Part shown: in pieces, positions 1 to 12,248 of the stretch
Layout: each line of letters begins with the position of its first letter
Numbering within the stretch: the stretch's first letter is position 1
DNA from: Paraspadella gotoi
Lineage: Eukaryota; Chaetognatha
Reading direction: 5' to 3'
Length of the DNA: 64,000 bases
Assembly (NCBI GenBank): GCA_051294375.1
Contig: JBJCIZ010000744.1
Location: 272,206 to 336,205 of the forward strand
The notes under the pieces: generated by a model
Told to the model about the DNA's origin: nothing
The model's database searches: none
What the model saw: only the letters and a program-made list of their open reading frames with translations
Program-made: the position numbers and the translations under genes

Positions 1-478
1 TAGATTTATCACACCGTCGAAGATACTTATTGCGAGATGAGAGACATCTCGTGGGTTATTTTAGGATACATATTAAAAAAAAAAAACTCCGATGTTTGAA
101 ACTAAGTCAAAGAACCTTTGAATTAGAAACATTTTCCCTCAACAGTCTTTTCGTTCTATTTTCGTCGTCATCTTTGTTTGTCTAGAAAATGTTCTTTTGT
201 TTGAGAGAGGAACGTTTAAAAGCTGGAGGAATCGGGGAAGGTTCCAGAAATATCGTTTTGAATGCTATGTTTAAAAAAATTTTAATTAAAATTAAAAAAA
301 ATAAGTTTTTTTTCTCTTTCTCTCTCTCTGTCTTTTTTTCTCCCTGTCTTTCTCCCTTTCTCTCTATCTCTCTCTTTCTTCCCCCTTCTTCTCCCTAAAT
401 AATATTGATAAATAAATATTTAAGAAATAATAACTTTAATTTTGATTCTTCTATTTTTTATTAATTTCTTAAATATTT
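1..478. other. Low-complexity flank before the first gap
   Basis: AT-rich sequence with a CT-rich tract at 305-396 (TCTCTCTCTCTG type). Short open frames are low-complexity. No gene or RNA recognised. A 25-N gap follows at 479-503. Confidence 0.6.
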
Positions 479-2243
479 NNNNNNNNNNNNNNNNNNNNNN
501 NNNCATCGTCTACAATTCATATCTTTTGTCAACTTCCGTTTCATCATTTTTGTCCTTAGTCATTCTCATTCAAGACCGATCGTTGTCGAGGCTCATGATC
601 CCCGTTAATCGAAAGTTCAGATGGCAAATGTCGTCGTCGTCGTCGTCGTCGTCCGTCGTCGTCGTCGTCGTCGTCGTCGAAGCTACATTTATGTCGTCCC
701 TTCCGACTAAATGAGGCGAAATCAACGACGAATTTTTGTCGGATTTGTGGCGAATTTTGTTGGATCAGCGGCGAAAATAATCGATTCGCCGTCGTTGTCG
801 AAATCGTCAAATCGTGACGTGAATACTGGGATGGTGTTAAAGTTAGAGAGGGCGAGTTAAATGTTATAATATTTAGTTCAATCAAGTGAAATTCTAAACG
901 ATTTTCTTTCTACATTATTTTCTTTTATTTTTTTTTCTATATCCATTCGCTGCTAAATCTTCGAGAAAAAAATATTAATAATGGCGTTTCGTTTCGCTTG
1001 ACGTCATTCCATAAATCGGATCGCCGCCTCTTTGACGTCACATTTGCGTCTCTTTGACGGCATCCTGGCGCCAATGGTAATTTAACTGGCGGTGGCGATA
1101 GAGCCGTTCGACACTTTACCATTTGGTTGTTATGTGTATTGTGTATTGTGTAATGTTTGTTGTATTTTTTGCCTGTATCTTTATCTTTTTCGCTCCTTAA
1201 AAGTTATTAATGTTGTACTTTTATTAAGAAAGAAAGAAACCAATCATTGAATTAACCATCCAACAGTATAACCAATCTTTCAATCAATTATTCAATCAAC
1301 AAATAACCAAACTTTTAAGTATTAAACAAAACCCAACCAAACTTTTACATGGCATCAAGTTTAGCTAATCCGTCTGAGAGGCCATTTTAGAGACGCATTT
1401 TCGAGCCAATTTTAGAGACGCAGTAAATCGCGTAGAAATGAAAGAAAATAAAAGGAGGAAACAAACAGTATTATCAGAAAAAGTAGGAACATTTTCGACA
1501 ACAGTGAGCGGGAAAGGAAAGGAGGGAACAAGATAAAATGAGAGACGAGAGGAAAATATGGCAAGGAAGAGACTTTAGAAGAAGAAGTTATATCGAAAAA
1601 TCTTTGAAGATAAAACTGGATTTTAAGATGAAACGGGGCGCGTTGGGAAAAAAGGCCGAAAAGTAAAAAAAACAAGTGTATAATTGTATAATATAATATA
1701 ATCTATTAAGGAAATTCGTGTTTCTTTCGAAGTAAAAAAAAATAAAGCTTGTAACTCCCCCCCCCCCCACCAAAAAATTATTTATGATCGGAAGTAAAGA
1801 AAAGTTGCGAATATACAACCAAATTCTGGAAATTACTTTATTAATTAATCATAAGATGTAAACTGCGCCGAAGGAAAGAAATGAAAAGCAATAATGTGCT
1901 AAATAATTCATGCTTATTTATTCTTTTTTCTGACAAAAACGAAAATCGGGGGGAAAAAGAGAAATAATATTTATTTCATTTGAGCAAAAGAAAAGAAAAA
2001 GAATTATTGAATATTTGATGAGTTTGGGTTCTGACTTCTGATTCGCTGGTTTCACTCATCTGTGATTGGATGTCCGGAAAAGCCAACGACCAATCACATC
2101 ACAAGGCTAACCAAGTCCATTGACAATCGATAAAAGCCCCAAAACAACGTCAAAAGCTAAATATATATAACCTTATTGGGGAAGAAACATAAAGCATCCT
2201 AACATTATTTACGCTTTTCAAACCAAGAGGAATGACCGTTTGG

Positions 2244-2292
2244 CCTCGGTCACGTGACCTCGGCGACACTGGCGACGTCACGCGCACCAAAC
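2244..2292. promoter_or_regulatory. Clustered E-box and CRE-like sites in palindrome 1
   Basis: GGTCACGTGACC (perfect E-box palindrome) is followed about 20 bp later by GGCGACGTCACGCGCACC (CRE-type TGACGTCA-like core). The same block recurs inverted at about 6245-6300. With CCAAT-type sequences nearby (GTGATTGG, CCAATCAC around 2063-2097) this resembles a TATA-poor promoter module. No adjacent gene is visible. Confidence 0.35.
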
Positions 2293-2337
2293 CTAAAACG
2301 CCTTCAACCCTTCCAACCCCCCTTTCAACCCCGCTGT

Positions 2338-3406
2338 CCACCTTACTATGCTTCAGAGTGTAGTGGTTACAGCTGGGTAAGCGAGGCTGTAGGAAATTTC
2401 TTGCTGTCCCCTTACTATGGCTTCAGAGTGTAGTGTTACAGCTCGGTAGCGAGGCTGTATGAAATTTCTTGCTGTCCACCTTACTATGACTTTCAGAGTG
2501 TAGTGGTTACAGCTGGGGTAGCGAGGCTGTAGGAAATTTTCTGCTGTCCACCTTTACTATGGCTATCAGAGTGTAGTGGTTACAGCTGGGTAGCGAGGCT
2601 GTATGAAATTTTCTGCTGTCCACCTTACTATGGCTTCAGAGTGTAGTGGTTACAGCTGGGGTAGCGAGGCTGTAGGAAATTTTCTGCTGTCCACCTTACT
2701 ATCGGCTTCAGAGTGTAGTGGTTACAGCTGGGTAGAGGCTGTAGGAAATTTTATGCTGTCCACCCTTACTATGGCTTCAGAGTGTATGGTTACAGCTGGG
2801 TTAGCGAGGCTGTAGGAAATTTTCTGCTGTCCACACTTACTATGCGGCAGAGTGTAGTGGTTACAGGCTGGGTAGGAGGCTGTAGGAAATTTTCTGCTGT
2901 CCACCTTACTATGGCTTCAGAGTGTAGTGGTTACAGCTGGGTAGCGAGGCTGTATGAAATTTTCTGCTTTCCACCTTACTATGGCTTCAGAGTGTAGTGG
3001 TTACAGCTGGGTAGCGAGGCTGTAGGAAATTTTCTGCTGTCCACCTTACTATGGCTTCAGAGTGTAGTGGTTACAGCTGGGTACGGAGGCTGTAGGAATT
3101 TTATGCTGTCACATTACTATGGCTTCAGAGTGTAGTGGTTACAGCTGGGGTAGCGAGGCTGTAGGAAATTTTCTGCTGTCCACCATTACTATGGCTTCAG
3201 AGTGTAGTGGTTACAGCTGGGTAGCGAGGCTGTAGAAATTTCTGCTGTCACCTTACTATGGCTTCAGAGTGTAGTAGTACAGCTGGGTAGCGAGGTGTAG
3301 GAAATTTCTGCTGTCCACCTTACTATGGCTTCAGAGTGTAGTGGTATAGCTGGGTAGCGAGGCTGTAGGAAATTTTGCTGTCCACCTATACTATGGCTTC
3401 AGAGTG
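2338..3406. repeat. 70-bp tandem repeat array (about 15 copies), left arm of palindrome 1
   Basis: The unit runs CCACCTTACTATGGCTTCAG, AGTGTAGTGGTTACAGCTGG, GTAGCGAGGCTGTAGGAAAT, TTTCTGCTGT. Exact 70-bp spacing is seen at 2901, 2971 and 3041. Each unit contains a small hairpin, TACAGC then 11 nt then GCTGTA. Short open frames through it are repeat translations, not genes. Confidence 0.95.
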
Positions 3407-3867
3407 GCCCCCCACCTCCGCCACCGTCACCCCCACCTCCGCCCCGTCACGCCCCCCCCGGAGGATTAAGAAGCGAGACGTGTCGCGTCTTCGGCGACGC
3501 CTCTCATTTTTCTTCTCTCTTTTTTTCTTCTTCTCTTTTTCTTCTCTTTATTCTTCTCTTTTTCTTCTCCTTTTTCTTCTCCTTTTTCCTCTCTATTTTC
3601 TTTTCTTTTTCTTCTCTTTTTTCTTCTCTTTTTCTTCTCTCTCTTTTTTTTCTTTCTCTTTTCCTTCCCTTTTTTCCTCTCTATTTTCTTCTCTTTTTTC
3701 CTCTCTATTTTTTTCTCTTTTTTTCCTCTATATTTTCTTCTATTTTTCTTCTTCTCTCTTTTTCCTCTCTTTTTCTTCTCTATTTCTTCTCTTTTTTCTT
3801 CTCTTTTTCCTCTCTATTTCTTCTCTTTTTTCTCTCTTTCTTTCTCTCTCTCTTTTTATTTCTCCAT

Positions 3868-4550
3868 TTGGCCTGAATTCGGAATCGAGTTTTTTACGGA
3901 TTTGTTGCGCATGCGCGCTGTTTAAGACGATTTTCGGTCGGTCGGTCGGTCGATGGACAGAGATCTAAATGTGCATATATGTAATAATTGTTTTACTTAT
4001 TTGTTTTAATTAAATCTGCGTTATTTCTTCTTTTCTTCTGATTCTTCTATTTTTCTTCTTCTTCTCTTTTTCCTCTCTTTTTTTCTCTATTTCTTCTCTT
4101 TTTTCTTCTCTTTTTCTCTCTATTTTCTTTTCTCTTTTTTCTCTCTCTCTTTTCTCTCTCTCTTTTTATTTTTCTCATTTGGCCTGAATTCGGAATCGAG
4201 GGTTTTTTACGGATGTTGTTGCGCATGCGCGCTGTTTAAGACGATTTTCGGTCGGTCGGTCGGTCGATGGACAGAGATCTAAATGTGCATATATGTAATC
4301 AATTGTTTTACTTATTTGTTTTAATTAAATCTGCTTATTTTCTTCTTTATTTCGATTCTTCTATTTTTTTGAAATAAAAGAAGAAAATAAGCAGATTTAA
4401 TTTAAAACAATATAAGTAAAACAATTATTACATATATGCACATTTAGATCTCTGTCCATCGACCGACCGACCGACCGAAAATCGTCTTAAACAGCGCGCA
4501 TGCGCAACAACATCCGTAAAAAAACCCTCGATTCCGAATTCAGGCCAAAT
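3868..4550. repeat. Threefold block with NRF-1-like site at the centre of palindrome 1
   Basis: The block GGCCTGAATTCGGAATCGAG, then ACGGATTTGTTGCGCATGCG and (CGGT)4, then GATGGACAGAGATCT, occurs directly at 3870-4020 and 4172-4330 and inverted at 4410-4550. TTGCGCATGCGCGC matches the NRF-1 consensus YGCGCAYGCGCR. The blocks are separated by TTCTTCTC-type pyrimidine tracts. Confidence 0.6.
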
Positions 4551-7500
4551 GGAGAAAATAAAAAGAGAGAGAAGAAAAGAAAGAGAGAAAAAAGAGAAGA
4601 AAATAGAGAGGAAAAAGAGAAGAAAAAAGAGAAGAAAATAGAGAAGAAAAAAGAGAGGAAAAAAGAGAAGAAGAAGAAAAATAGAAGAAAATAGAGAGGA
4701 AAAAAAAGAGAAAAAAATAGAGAGGAAAAAAGAGAAGAAAATAGAGAGGAAAAAAAGGGAAGGAAAAGAGAAAGAAAAGAGAGAGAATGAAAAGAGAGAA
4801 AAGAAGGAAGAAAAAGAAAAAGAAAATAGAGAGGAAAAAGGAGAAGAAAAAGGAGAAGAAAGAGACGAGAATAAAAGAGAAAGAAAAAGAGAAGAAGAAA
4901 AAAAGAGAAGAAAAATGAGAGGCGTCGCCGAAGACGCGACACGTCTCGCTTCTTAATCCTCCGGGGGGGGGGCGTGACGGGGCGGAGGTGGGGGTGACGG
5001 TGGCGGGTGGGGGCCACTCTGAAGCCATAGTAAGTGGGACAGCGCAAAATTTCCTACAGCCTCGCTACCCAGCTGTAACCACTACACTCTGAAGCCATAG
5101 TAAGGTGGACAGCAGAAATTTTCCTACACCTCGCTACCACAGCTGTAACTACTACACTCTGAAGCCATAGTAAGGTGACAGCAGAAATTTCCTACAGCCG
5201 CACCCACAGCTGTAACCACTTACACTCTGACAGCATAGTAAGGTGACAGCAGAAAATTTCTGACAGCTGCTACCCAGCTGTAACCACTACACTCTGAAGC
5301 CATAGTAAGGTGGACAGCATAAAATTTCCTACAGCCTCGCTACCCAGCTGTAACCACTAACACTCTGAAGCCATAGTAAGGTGGACAGCAGAAATATTTC
5401 CTACAGCCTCGCTACCCAGCTGTAACCACTACACTTCTGAAGCCATAGTAAGGTGGACAGCAGAAAATTTCATACAGCCTCGCTACCCAGCTGTAACCAC
5501 TACACTCTGAAGCCATAGTAAGGTGGACAGCAGAAAATTTCCTACAGCCTCGCTACCCAGCTGTAACCACTACACTCTGAGCCATAGTAAGGTGGACAGC
5601 AGAAAATTTCCTACAGCCTCGCTACCCAGCTGTAACCACTACACTGCTGAAGCCATAGTAAGGTGGACAGCATGAAAATTTCTACACAGCCCGCTACCAG
5701 CTGTAACCACTACACTCTGAAGCCAGATAGTAAGGTGGACAGCAGAAAATTTCCTACTAGCCTCGCTACCAGTGCAGCTGTAACCACTACACTCTGAAGC
5801 CATAGTAAGGTGGACAGCAAAAAATTTCCTAGCAGCCTCGCTAGCCGCGGAGCTGTAACCACTGACACTGCTGATAGCCGATAGTAGGTGGAGCAGCAGA
5901 GAAATTTCGTCTACAGCCTCGCTACCGGCTCAGTCTGTAAGCCACTACACTCTGAAAGCTCATAGTAAGGTGGACAGGCAGAAACTTTCATTACAGCCTC
6001 CCGCTACCGGCAGCGTGTAAGCATACCTCTTGAAAGCCATAGTAAGGGTGACAGCAAGAATCTTCCTCACAGCCTCGGCTACCGCAGCTGTAACTCCACT
6101 ACACTCTGAAGCATAGTAAGGTGGACAGCAGAGAAATTCATGACAGCCTCGCTACCGCGATGCTGCTAACCACTACATCTCTGAAGCCATAGTAAGGTGG
6201 ACAGCGGGGTGAAAGGGGGTTGGAAGGGTTGAAGGGTTTAAGGTTTGGGCGCGTGACGTCGCCAGTGTCGCCGAGGTCACGTGACCGAGGCCAAACGGTC
6301 ATTCCTCTTGGTTTGAAAAGCGTAAATAATGTTAGGATGCTTTATGTTTCTTCCCCAATAAGGTTATATATATTTAGCTTTTGACGTTGTTTTGGGGCTT
6401 TATCGTATTGTCAATGGACTTGGTTAGCCTTGTGATGTGATTGGTCGTTGGCTTTTCCGGACATCCAATCACAGATGAGTGAAACCAGCGAATCAGAAGT
6501 CAGAACCCAAACTCATCAAATATTCAATAATTCTTTTTCTTTTCTTTTGCTCAAATGAAATAAATATTATTTTCTCTTTTTCCCCCCCGATTTTTCGTTT
6601 TTGTCAGAAAAAAGAATAATAAGCATGAATTATTTAGCACATTATTGCTTTTCATTTCTTTCCTTCGGCGCAGTTACAATCTTATGATTAATTAATAAAG
6701 TAATTTCCAGAATTTGTTGTATATCGCAACTTTTCTTTACTTCCGATCAAATAATTTTTTGGTGGGGGGGGGGAGTTACAAGCTTTATTTTTTTTTACTT
6801 CGAAAGAAACACGAATTTCCTTAATAGATTATATTATATTATACAATTATACACTTGTTTTTTTTACTTTTCGGCCTTATTTTCCCAACGCGCCCCGTTT
6901 CATCTTAAATCCAGTTTTATCTTCAAAGATTTTTCGATATAACTTCTTCTTCTAAAGTCCTTCCTTGCCATATTTTCCTCTCGTCTCTCATTTTATCTTC
7001 TCCCTCCTTTCCTTTCCCGCTCACTGTTGTCGAAAATGTCCTACTTTTTTTGATAATTACTGTTTGTTCCTCCTTTTATTTTCTTTCATTTCTACGCGAT
7101 TTACTGCGTCTCTAAAATGGGCTCGAAAATGCGTCTCTAAAATGGCCTCTCAGACGGATTAGCTAAACTTGATGCCATGTAAAAAGTTTGGTTGGGTTTT
7201 GTTTAATACTTAAAAGTTTGGTTTATTTGTTGATTGAATAATTGATTGAAAGATTGGTTATACTGTTGGATGGTTAATTCAATGATTGGTTTCTTTCTTT
7301 CTTAATAAAAGTACAACATTAATAACTTTTAAGGAGCGAAAAAGATAAAGATACAGGCAAAAAATACAACAAACATTACACAATACACAATACACATAAC
7401 AACCAAATGGTAAAGTGTCGAACGGCTCTATCGCCACCGCCAGTTAAATTACCATTGGCGCCAGGATGCCGTCAAAGAGACGCAAATGTGACGTCAAAGA

Positions 7501-7846
7501 GGCGCGATCCGATTTGGAATGACGTCAAGCGAAACGAAACGCATTATTAATATTTTTTTCTCGAAGATTTAGCAGCGAATGGATATAGAAAAAAAAAATA
7601 AAAGAAAATAATGTAGGAAAAGAAAATCGTTAGAATTCACTTGATTGAACTAAATATTGTAACATTTAACTCGCCCTCTCTAACTTTAACACCATCCCAG
7701 TATCACGTCACGATTTGACGATTTCGACGAACGACGGCGAATCGATTCATTTTCGCCGCTGATCCCAACAAAATTCGCCACAAATCCGACAAAATTCGTC
7801 GTTGATTTCGCCTCATTTAGTCGGAAGGGACGACATAAATGTAGCT

Positions 7847-7884
<38 letters not shown>

Positions 7885-8010
7885 ATTTGCCATCTGAACT
7901 TTCGATTAACGGGGATCATGAGCCTCGACAACGATTACGGTCTTGAAAGAGAATGACTAAGGACAAAAATGATGACACGGAAGTTGACAAAAGAATGAAT
8001 TGTAGACGAT
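4370..8010. repeat. Giant palindrome 1, right arm
   Basis: Reverse complement of 504-4365 with scattered one-base indels. The centre is at about 4365-4375, where TTCTTCTATTTTTTTGAAAT folds back. Similarity stops near 8010 after AATTGTAGACGATG, matching where the left arm meets its gap. The tandem array in this arm (5015-6205) is visibly noisier than in the left arm, especially 5640-6170, which suggests lower consensus quality. Confidence 0.85.
5015..6205. repeat. 70-bp tandem repeat array (about 17 copies), right arm of palindrome 1
   Basis: Inverse orientation of the array at 2338-3406, with the unit read as CACTCTGAAGCCATAGTAAG, GTGGACAGCAGAAAATTTCC, TACAGCCTCGCTACCCAGCT, GTAACCACTA. Copy number and unit integrity differ from the left array. 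Units after 5640 carry many small insertions. Confidence 0.95.
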
Positions 8011-8379
8011 GTTAACGATGACAAAGGTTTGTCAGTAAAAGAAAATTAATCTACGTACGTTTCTCTCAAATATACATGGTACAAAGATACGTAGACCAAA
8101 ATTATTCATTAAGGAACGGAAATGGGTCAACTTTGGAAAATAGTAACAGAAGATATTACATTTTGAAAATATCTAATATAAATATTAGTTTGTCATTCAT
8201 GTCGAAACCAATGACAAATGATGTCAAGTAATGACGAACCACAACTACAACATTTTCCGAGGTCCATTAAGGAACGCCCTCTTCATCCGCGTTTTATGAC
8301 CCAGAAAAAAATATGATCTCAGAAGTTCGTCTATCGGTCAGTCAGTCAGTCGTTATCGTCGTCATTCATCCTCGCTCCC

Positions 8380-8720
8380 CACGCCCCCTTTTTCGCAAAA
8401 TCGCTCTCGTGGCCGAGATCCGACTTCGGCGTCCGGCGGCAAGCGGCCGGCGGGGTTTTGTGCCGCCGGCATCGCGTTCGGCGTCCGGCGTAGTTTCCGG
8501 CGAGCGGTCTCTCGCTTCGTTTGACAAACGAGTCAAAGTATCAATGATTCATTGAACTGAATCCAGTCGTCGTCGTCATCGCTGTCGTCGTCGTCGTCGT
8601 TCCTTCGTCATTCACCTGTCATAAATCGCGCCCCATCTTTCTCTTCCGGAAATATACGCTCCTATTGGCGCCGTCGTCTCGGCGCCGTTGTCTCGGCGCT
8701 GTCGGCTAATTTCAGCTCAC
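8380..8720. other. GC-rich, CpG-dense stretch between palindrome 1 and the LTR-like module
   Basis: Contains many CCGGCG/GGCGCC words (for example CGGCGTCCGGCGGCAAGCGG) and GTCGTCGTC runs, in contrast to the AT-rich surroundings. Resembles a CpG island or promoter region. The open frame 8313-8555 is not recognisable as a protein. Confidence 0.35.
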
Positions 8721-9065
8721 GATCGAAAATCTTTCGGGCATGTCGCCATTTTGAATTTGGAACGTTCTTTTTATCATCGCAGGAGTATCAAGCCACCAAA
8801 ATCGAATCGGATCAAGCGAAATGGAATCGCCGAATCCTGATTGGTCAAGCACGAACGGAATCGACCAATCAGCTTGCATAATCATTGAATTGTAAATTTT
8901 ACCCACGTTGCCGATCCTCTTCCCAAGATATAAATAGACTTAGCTTGTTCTAGTTTCAGTAGAATTGATCAAGACTCCTGCGCGCGTCTCACCGTCACCT
9001 TTATTCTCAGAATAAAACCTCTTCTTGATTTCGTCCATAGAAATCCATGAGTATTTCCTTAAATG
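8720..9065 (+). mobile_element. LTR-like promoter/polyadenylation module (possible solo LTR)
   Basis: Order of signals: CCAAT-type boxes (GATTGGTC at 8839, GACCAATCAGC at 8861), a TATA box TATAAATA at 8929-8936, AATAAA at 9011-9016, then a primer-binding-site-like sequence at 9066. This U3-R-U5 order is typical of an LTR retrotransposon. Against it: a clean TG...CA boundary is not visible (the right edge reads CTTAAATG), no second LTR is seen and no gag/pol follows. So this is at best a remnant. Confidence 0.45.
8929..8936 (+). promoter_or_regulatory. TATA box of the LTR-like module
   Basis: TATAAATA, about 80 bp upstream of an AATAAA signal and about 137 bp upstream of the tRNA-complementary site. 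Confidence 0.45.
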
Positions 9066-9110
9066 TGGTGGCAGCGGTGGGATTCGAACCCACGCCTCCG
9101 AAGAGACTGG
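9066..9110 (-). tRNA. 3' half of a leucine-type tRNA including CCA (primer-binding-site-like or tRNA-derived fragment)
   Basis: Read on the minus strand: CCAG (3' side of the anticodon stem), a long variable arm with CTC-TTCG-GAG hairpin, a perfect T arm GTGGG-TTCGAAT-CCCAC, acceptor 3' strand CGCTGCCA, then CCA. The long variable arm makes it a type II tRNA; by memory of eukaryotic tRNA-Leu(AAG/UAG) it matches their 3' half. The 5' half is absent. Nuclear tRNA genes do not encode CCA, so this derives from a mature tRNA or is complementary to one. It is not a functional tRNA gene. Confidence 0.7.
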
Positions 9111-9514
9111 TAAAATATATTGTTATATACTATGTTATTACTATACGATTAAACATTATTTCGCTGACGTAAATGATATTTATATATTCTATTTCAAAAG
9201 ACAACTCCAATATTTAATATTGATATATAATATTTTATATAACTGCTCAATTAAATCTGATGAAGTAAAACAAGTGATATTGCAAATTTCATATATACAT
9301 GTAGTATGTAATTTATACGGATATTTTTTGTATTATTTTACAATATTTTGCCGAAGGAAAAGATTCGTCCAACATCTTCAAAGAGGATGCTTTGATAGCA
9401 TTCGATTTGGTTCTTTGCCGGAACTTATGCTGCAGAGCGGTGGCCTTTTTTGCGTTCAAGCGTTCTCCCCACATCAATTTCACTCCACGCTCCATCCAAT
9501 TCACCCGCTCTCCA

Positions 9515-9590
9515 CCCACTTTCTGCCCACCTTCTGCCCACTTTCTGCCCACCTTTTGCCCACCTTCTGCCCACCTTTTGCCCCCACACA
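9515..9590. repeat. 12-bp minisatellite
   Basis: About six copies of CCACCTTCTGCC/CCACTTTCTGCC. Open frames here are repeat translations. Confidence 0.8.
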
Positions 9591-9804
9591 CCACAGTCTG
9601 TTCACTTTATACCCACTACCCACCCTACTCAACCCTCAGCAAACAACCCGATTTCCGTTCACCGGTCGCCGGACGGCCGAGATTCATGGCCGAGAAAATC
9701 CGGCGACGACGGTAATGATCCCCTTTTTTTCGGCGTGAGACGTTTTTTTGACGCCGCGGTTCGACGTCTCTTATTTTCACGCGGAAGAACATTGACCCAA
9801 TTGT

Positions 9805-9840
<36 letters not shown>

Positions 9841-10050
9841 TCCTTTCTTTTCTTTTTTCTTTCTTTCTTTCTTTTCTTTCTTTCTTTCTTTCTTTCTTTT
9901 CTTCTTTCTTCATTCATTCATTCATTATTCATCATTCATTCATTCATTCATTCATTCATTCATTCCTTAATTCATTCCTTCATTCATTCCTTCAACCTTA
10001 ACCGCAATCCCTTCCTCAGTTTCTCGTGTTCCAGTCTCTCACTTCCTCCA

Positions 10051-10118
<68 letters not shown>

Positions 10119-10857
10119 TGTTTCTTTTCTTTTCTCGTCGTCTCCGCCTTCGTGATTTACAATTCTGTGAGATCAGGTGATTTGACGTTCGACTCCCAGT
10201 TTCTTTTTTCCTTTTTCTTTTTCTTTTTTTTTCTCCTTTCCGGTATTTTTTTAGTTTTAAACAACACAGAAACCCAAGCGGACCACTTTTTGGTCGGTCA
10301 TTTTAATCATCTATTTATTAATAACAATTATAAATATTAGAGTATTTTTACATTAGTACTTAGAAAGTTTTAGCTGCGCATACTATTAGACGTTGTGATT
10401 ACATAATAATCTCAATTCAAAGCATGGTCCCACTATATTATTATGGAGTCAATTGTCAGGAAGCAAGATAGCTTATTGAACGATTTTATGTTTTATTGTA
10501 ATAATTATCTTTAAAGCCGAGACATTGGAACGCTGTAAGATTTTTTCATTCGCTTCGTTATTCACAACCATAACCCGAGTACCCCCCCCCTTTCCCCCCC
10601 TTCTCCCTTCCTCATTTCTCATGGATGACATCGACTGTTGAGAGACATCGGTCGGTCGCTCAACAGACAGAGACGTTCCCTTGTTTTTTTTTCTTTGTTT
10701 CTTTTATTTTTCGCTGACTGCTTTGTTTTTTTCCCTTTGGTTCTGCTGCTGCCGCTGCCGCTGCCGCTGCCGCCGACGCTGCCGCTGACGCCAGACAGTA
10801 ACGCGTTTGTTTGTTTGCTTTTATTCGTATTTATTACTTTCGCCTCTCGGATGGGAT

Positions 10858-11099
10858 AGCCTTATTTACCCAAAACTTTCAATTTAAATTTGGAATTAGG
10901 TTAATTTTTTTAATCAAAGATTAGGGTTAGTGATTCAGGTAAGGGATTAGGGCTAAGGTTTAGGATTAGGTTAAAGCTTGGAATTGATGTTAAAGATTAG
11001 GATTTCAATTTTAAGAATATATTTAAATTGAATAATAAGGTTAAAATTAAATTCCGGGATATAAGAACAGAAATGGAGCGTTCTGGAAAAAGAGAGCCC
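10858..11099. mobile_element. Telomere-like-core TIR element, copy a
   Basis: Left end AGCCTTATTTACCCAAAACT and right end AGCGTTCTGGAAAAAGAGAG then CCCG are inverted variants of one another. The core is degenerate TTAGGG-like sequence (GGATTAGGGCTAAGGTTTAGG). Inverted partner at 14853-15107. Confidence 0.55.
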
Positions 11100-12248
11100 G
11101 AAAAGGCGGTCGATGATCTTTGTTCTGATCTCAGCACTGCGTAGCACGCTGCGCAACGCGGATCTGAATATATCGGTAACCGTTCGCTATTAGCTATTCT
11201 GAGCAAAAGCTTAATTATTGTCAAAATGTTGTCAAGCCCTTGTCTTTTTTCCTCCAACAACAAATGTGAACTTTTTCATGATTTGAATTTTAATTTTTTG
11301 TAAACTTTACTCTCTCTCTCTCTCTCAAAACGGTTTTTTCTCTCTGCTTTTTCCGTTTTCTGTTTCTATCTCTGTCTCTATCTCGCTTTGGTCGGTTACT
11401 GTCTCTGTCTCGGCTTGCTTTTTGTTTCTCTATCCCGTGTCTCACCACGTGACTCTCTCTCTGTTTGGCGCTTTGTTTTGGTCTCTGTTAATTAACCTCT
11501 GATTCTTTTTACTGCTTCGTTTTTTTATTCTTTTTCTTTTTCTTTTTTTTTCTTCTTTTCTTCTTTACTTCTTCTTTTCATTTTTTTTCTTTCCTTCTCT
11601 TCTTTTCTCTTCTCTTTTCTTCTCTTCTCTTTTTCTTTCCTTCTTTCTTCTCTTCCACTTCTTCATTTCATCCTGATCACCTCCTCCTCCTCTTCCTCCT
11701 CCTCCTCCTCCTCCGCCTCCTCCCCCTTTTCGACTGAATTCCAGGTGCATAGTAAAAAGTAGGACGCCTTTTCGCTCGACCGAATGCAGAAGTAGTAGAA
11801 AAACAGGTGCAGCCTTTTAGTCATTAAAATCAGGACCTTCTTGGCAGATGCAGGAATAGTATTTGTTTGTCCAATGTCCAGTTTTTCGGTGCCGCTGATT
11901 TTTGAGACTGCCGTTTCCAATTTAGGAATGTTTGAATGTCGTAGCCCAGTTGAGAATGCAAGACTGAATACAAGAATATAGGACTTACAACGCTTATATT
12001 TAGGGAGTGTTTTTGTATATTTTTAATGTGTAAATTTATTGTATAGTAAATTTATTAAATATAAAATATGAGATCTTGCAAAAATTCCCATTGCCTGACT
12101 ATGAGGAAGCTTTCGCCTCTCAGTTCATCTCTCATGCGGAATCTTGTCTGGCCAAATTCAAAAAAGACATATCTTCTTCGTGCTTGCTCTCCAAAGTTTT
12201 TAAATTAGGCTATTTTCACCGCGCTCACCCCTCCGCCCAGATAAAAAA

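Larger units (their letters stand above)
504..4365. repeat. Giant palindrome 1, left arm
   Basis: Reads as the imperfect reverse complement of 4370-8010. Landmarks in outside-in order: TCTACAATTCAT, CGTTAATCGAAAGTTCAGATGG, a (GTC)n tract near 629-679, the CTCTTTGACGTCACATTTGCG segment, a poly-C tract at 1757, the CGGTCACGTGACC segment, a 70-bp tandem array, a pyrimidine tract, and a CATGCGCGCTG block present twice (3870-4050 and 4172-4365). A 25-N gap lies directly outside it. No gene seen; the open frames here are low-complexity. Confidence 0.85.

Noticed and set aside
3375-3968. 197-codon open frame rich in Phe/Ser/Leu (and its mirror at 4487-5047)
   Set aside because: It is a translation of TTCTTCTC-type pyrimidine repeat and the 70-bp array edge; the mirror exists only because of the palindrome.
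9066-9110. Functional tRNA gene
   Set aside because: The acceptor 5' strand, D arm and anticodon are missing, and CCA is encoded.
9025-9738. 237-codon open frame starting at the tRNA-like site
   Set aside because: It runs through the tRNA-Leu segment, AT-rich sequence and a minisatellite, with no protein family resemblance.
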